A program made the translations under genes and the position numbers. From positions 1 to 8,360 of the forward strand of contig NZ_JAHQVB010000076.1 of the NCBI RefSeq assembly GCF_019052655.1: 8,360 nt of DNA, read 5' to 3'. The stretch comes from Holdemanella porci. Its GTDB lineage: Bacteria; Bacillota_I; Bacilli_A; Erysipelotrichales; Erysipelotrichaceae. The notes under the pieces are model-generated. The model was not told where the DNA came from and ran no database searches. It worked only from the letters and a program-made list of their open reading frames with translations. Below are positions 5,533 to 8,360 of this stretch, one piece after another; positions within the stretch are counted from its first letter, which is position 1, and every line of letters starts with the position of its first letter.

Positions 5533-7495
5533 TGAATTGAAAATTACCAGTCGAAGACTTGGTCTTTTAGTAAAGATGAATATCTTAACTGTTGAGGATC
5601 TATTGAAATATTATCCTTTGCGTTATGATACGGTTCAAACATTGCCCTATTCGCAATGGAATGAAAAGGAAAATGTTGTATTCCAAGGCTTGATTTGTTC
5701 AACCGCAAGAGTGATTCGTTTATCTAAGAATCGTTCGATGACTAAGTTTAAAGTCTTGTCATGGAATGAAGAATTAAACATTACTTTATTCAATCGTCCA
5801 TGGCCATCTCAATTTGGTTTTGGCAAGATGATAACGATTTATGGACAATATCAAGGGAATAATAATGTGGTAGCTTCTACTTATAATTTTAAACCTTTAG
5901 ATCAACAATTAGGCTTACATCCAGTATATCCATTGATTGAAGGTTTGAAGCAATCAGATATACAAGCCATTATGAAAGAGGCCCTTAAACATGTGGATGT
6001 TTTACCTCAAAGAGTACCACAAAGGTATATTGAAAAGTATAAGTTGTTAGATATATCTACGGCTTATAAATGGATTCACTTTCCAGAGAATGAAAAGCAA
6101 CTGCATGCCGCAATTCGTACATTGAAGTATGAAGAGTTTCTATGTTTTCAATGCGTAATGCAGTCGATGCATGAAAAGAAGGAAATAAAAAAAGCTAAGA
6201 AATTTTCTATGGCAACAGTAAAGAAATGGATTTCAGGTCTTCCTTTTGAGTTAACGAAGGATCAGCTTTCAAGTATTGACGATATTCTATATGATTTAAA
6301 GAGTACAAATGTCATGTTTCGCCTTGTTCAAGGAGATGTTGGATGTGGTAAGACAATTGTTGCTCAAATTAGCATGTATGCCAATCAGCTAGCTGAATAT
6401 CAATCGGCTTTGTTGGCACCAACCGAAATCTTAGCTCGCCAACATGTAGATAATATGCATAAATTAGGTTTAGATGCGACTTTATATGTTTCTAGTTTAC
6501 CGACTAAGGAAAAGAAAGAAATTTTAACGAAACTTGAGAATGGAGAAATATTAAATGTGGTAGGAACGCATGCTTTATTTCAAGAAAATGTTATTTTTAA
6601 TAAATTAGGCCTTGTGATTGCGGATGAGCAACAGCGTTTTGGTGTGAAACAAAGAAGGTCTCTATTAGAAAAAGGAAAGTGTGTTGATTTTCTAATGATG
6701 TCAGCTACACCGATTCCTAGAACGTATGCGCATTTCTTATATGGAGATATGGATATTAGTTCGATTCATACAATGCCTAAAGGAAGAAAGAGTGTTGTCA
6801 CAAAGTATTTTAAAACTTCAAGTATGTCGCCAGTTTTAAAAGATGTATTGAAATTTATTCAAGAAGGAAGACAATGTTATGTCGTGTGTCCTGCCATTGA
6901 AGAGAATGATGAATTTAAAATGCGTAATGTATTTGAAATTTATGAAGGCATGACAAAGATATTAAAAGATATACGCATTGGCTTGCTTCATGGAAAAATG
7001 ACAAGTCAGGAAAAGGAAGAAACGATGGACAAGTTTTCTAAACATGAATTGGATATCCTTGTATCTACAACGGTTATTGAAGTTGGAATTGATGTGGCCA
7101 ATGCGAGTGTGATGGTCATTTATGATGCGCATCGTTTTGGCTTAAGTACTTTGCATCAGCTTAGAGGACGTGTGGCACGTGATAAAAAACAGGGGTATTG
7201 TTTCTTGTTGTCGGCATCGAGTGATCCTCAGGCTATTGAACGCTTAAAAAAGATGGAAGAATTAAAGGATGGCTTTGAAGTATCCAATTATGATTTGCAT
7301 ATGCGCGGTCCAGGTGATATTTTAGGGATAAGACAAAGTGGTATGCCTTGTCTTGTGTTTGGTGATTTTGAAAAAGACCAGGCTATGATGGAAACGTGTA
7401 TTCATGATGCCAAAGAAATCATACAAGATCAAGTGGATGTGGATTTGTTGTCGTATATTTCAAGGGCTATTGAAAATGCACAGTATTTTGATTAG
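5522..7495 (+). CDS. recG: ATP-dependent DNA helicase RecG
   Basis: RecG is a monomeric superfamily-2 translocase that reverses stalled replication forks and migrates Holliday junctions. At 657 residues it is slightly shorter than most (about 680), mainly at the N-terminus. An OB-fold wedge region occupies roughly residues 50-130. The helicase motifs follow: Walker A GDVGCGKT 271-278, LAPTEILA 298-305, motif II DEQQ 368-371 (DEQH in most RecG), SATPIPRT 394-401, VVCPAIEE 454-461, STTVIEVGIDV 515-525 and QLRGRVAR 546-553 (usually QLRGRVGR). The RecG C-terminal signature region GPGDILGIRQSGMP is at 597-610. The start at 5522 lies inside the preceding gene with AGGAAG about 9 bases before it. 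It is followed after 10 bases by another gene. The motif substitutions are conservative and I expect an active enzyme. Confidence 0.97.
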   Translation: MQINELKITSRRLGLLVKMNILTVEDLLKYYPLRYDTVQTLPYSQWNEKENVVFQGLICSTARVIRLSKNRSMTKFKVLSWNEELNITLFNRPWPSQFGFGKMITIYGQYQGNNNVVASTYNFKPLDQQLGLHPVYPLIEGLKQSDIQAIMKEALKHVDVLPQRVPQRYIEKYKLLDISTAYKWIHFPENEKQLHAAIRTLKYEEFLCFQCVMQSMHEKKEIKKAKKFSMATVKKWISGLPFELTKDQLSSIDDILYDLKSTNVMFRLVQGDVGCGKTIVAQISMYANQLAEYQSALLAPTEILARQHVDNMHKLGLDATLYVSSLPTKEKKEILTKLENGEILNVVGTHALFQENVIFNKLGLVIADEQQRFGVKQRRSLLEKGKCVDFLMMSATPIPRTYAHFLYGDMDISSIHTMPKGRKSVVTKYFKTSSMSPVLKDVLKFIQEGRQCYVVCPAIEENDEFKMRNVFEIYEGMTKILKDIRIGLLHGKMTSQEKEETMDKFSKHELDILVSTTVIEVGIDVANASVMVIYDAHRFGLSTLHQLRGRVARDKKQGYCFLLSASSDPQAIERLKKMEELKDGFEVSNYDLHMRGPGDILGIRQSGMPCLVFGDFEKDQAMMETCIHDAKEIIQDQVDVDLLSYISRAIENAQYFD

Positions 7496-7505
7496 GAGTT
7501 TTACA

Positions 7506-8300
7506 ATGGATAAACAGAAGATAGAGAATAAAACTATATATTTTATGTGCTTATTAAGTATGATATGCATTCTTGTTTTGATTGCTTACTTCTTCTTTTT
7601 ACGTAATGTTGAAATCGATATTATGGCAAATGCGCAATATACGTATGTTGGAGAAAATGGAAATGCGAGTGTGACAGTAAGTGCAAAACAGGGAGATCTA
7701 AATCAAAGAACACAGGATTTTTTGAACTCTGTTCAATATGAAGTCAGTCCGAATACAGATTTATCAAATGGAGATACGATTCATGTAACGGCAACGTATG
7801 ATGAGGCTTTAGCCAATCAATATCATTATCAGCCAAAAAGTGTTGAAACCGATGTGGTGGTAAAGGGGCTTGCCAATCGTTATAGTGCATTAGAGGACAT
7901 TCCAAAAACATTGATTCAGGATGGGAAAGATGCAGCTATAGATTATGTAAAAGATAATCAAGAATCTATATATACTATAGATGGTAAAGAAGATAAGGCG
8001 CCTGGACTTGATAAACTGAAGATTGTCTATTCGGCTTATTTAAAATCGAATCAAAAAAATAATAGTGATCGATTTGTATATATTGTACAAATGAATTATG
8101 CCTCAGAAATTTTATATTATATGGTATGTATTCCAAATATTAATGATTCAGATTCGATAGATACGCATAATATTTATGGAGAAAAGGCGTATTTAACGCA
8201 AGATGAATGGAATGGTAAAGATTTTAGTGGATATGTAAATCGTGTATATTCATTAAAATATCAAATTGAACAAATAAATAAAGAAGTCAAATCAAATTGA
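7506..8300 (+). CDS. Membrane-anchored extracytoplasmic protein of unknown function
   Basis: The 264-residue product has one N-terminal hydrophobic segment (about 11-32) preceded by a charged DKQKIENK stretch. There is no clear signal-peptidase or lipobox site, so it is probably a type II anchored protein with its bulk outside. Residues 35-122 resemble beta-rich surface repeats of Firmicutes: VTVSAKQG, LSNGDTIHVTATYDEALA, then a closing VVVKGL. Such modules often occur in zinc-ribbon or TcaA/YvbJ-like envelope proteins; this relation is from pattern only. The C-terminal half (125-264) is mixed polar sequence that I do not recognise. AGGAG (7494-7498) overlaps the recG stop and lies 7 bases before ATG at 7506. 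The reading frame extends further upstream, but only within recG and without support. The stop lies inside a hairpin. Confidence 0.87.
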   Translation: MDKQKIENKTIYFMCLLSMICILVLIAYFFFLRNVEIDIMANAQYTYVGENGNASVTVSAKQGDLNQRTQDFLNSVQYEVSPNTDLSNGDTIHVTATYDEALANQYHYQPKSVETDVVVKGLANRYSALEDIPKTLIQDGKDAAIDYVKDNQESIYTIDGKEDKAPGLDKLKIVYSAYLKSNQKNNSDRFVYIVQMNYASEILYYMVCIPNINDSDSIDTHNIYGEKAYLTQDEWNGKDFSGYVNRVYSLKYQIEQINKEVKSN

Positions 8301-8307
8301 CTTCTTT
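8280..8307 (+). terminator. Hairpin overlapping the stop codon of the anchored protein gene
   Basis: AAAGAAGTCAA (8280-8290) pairs perfectly over 11 bases with TTGACTTCTTT (8297-8307) around the loop ATCAAA. The TGA stop at 8298-8300 is in the descending arm. The only T-run is within the arm (TTCTTT) and the sequence continues CAG, so on its own it may be a weak terminator or a 3'-end stabilising structure. Confidence 0.5.
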
Positions 8308-8319
8308 CAGATTGTTGAC

Positions 8320-8355
8320 AAAAGCCTATACCTTTTCGTAAGGGCATAGGCTTTT
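8320..8355 (+). terminator. Intrinsic terminator at the right end
   Basis: AAAAGCCTAT (8320-8329) pairs with ATAGGCTTTT (8346-8355). An inner CCTT/AAGG stem (8331-8334 with 8340-8343) continues it across a small internal loop and closes on TTCGT. The descending arm ends in a T-run, TTTTT. A-rich flanks on the left mean it could also terminate a gene arriving from the right on the minus strand. It ends the recG unit. Confidence 0.82.
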
Positions 8356-8360
8356 TATTG

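Overview
The window is AT-rich, low-GC Gram-positive (Firmicutes-type) chromosome. The evidence is strong purine-rich ribosome binding sites about 8 bases before most starts, sigma-A-like promoters, U-tailed terminators, and proteins of Bacillota type. The sequence is compatible with an Erysipelotrichia or related gut lineage, but that placement is inference. TGA is used as a normal stop (the genes ending at 1335 and 8300) and tryptophans are TGG-coded, so the standard code applies.

Left edge (1-107): a leftward promoter sits inside a sequence resembling the terminus of an insertion sequence. It is followed by the terminator of the first gene.

Leftward block (108-4640, minus strand): transcription appears to start at an extended -10 promoter near 4670. 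It runs through an M42-family metallo-aminopeptidase, a DegV-family (fatty-acid-binding, FakB-like) gene broken by both a nonsense codon and a frameshift, a cyclophilin peptidyl-prolyl isomerase, and a LysR-type regulator of the MtaR/CpsY/MetR type. These genes are separated by 1 base, 4 bases and a 1-base TAATG overlap, so they look like one operon. A terminator built from the last codons of the regulator gene closes it. Immediately beyond lies a 17-bp palindrome that nearly matches the streptococcal MET-box, then a promoter and a MetE C-terminal-domain (YxjG/YxjH-like) methionine synthase gene. Regulator, operator and target therefore stand side by side as a compact methionine regulatory unit.

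Rightward block (4777-8300, plus strand): the M42 promoter region is shared divergently. A multi-pass membrane protein of unknown function overlaps recG (ATP-dependent branch-migration helicase) by 11 bases. A membrane-anchored extracytoplasmic protein follows recG at 10 bases. Two successive hairpins, the second a convincing intrinsic terminator, end the unit at the right edge.

Most of the window is housekeeping. The parts most worth a second look are the MET-box/MtaR pair outside its best-described lineage, the doubly damaged degV gene inside an otherwise intact operon, the possible IS end at the left edge, and the two uncharacterised envelope proteins flanking recG. I did not find a convincing new defence or mobile system.
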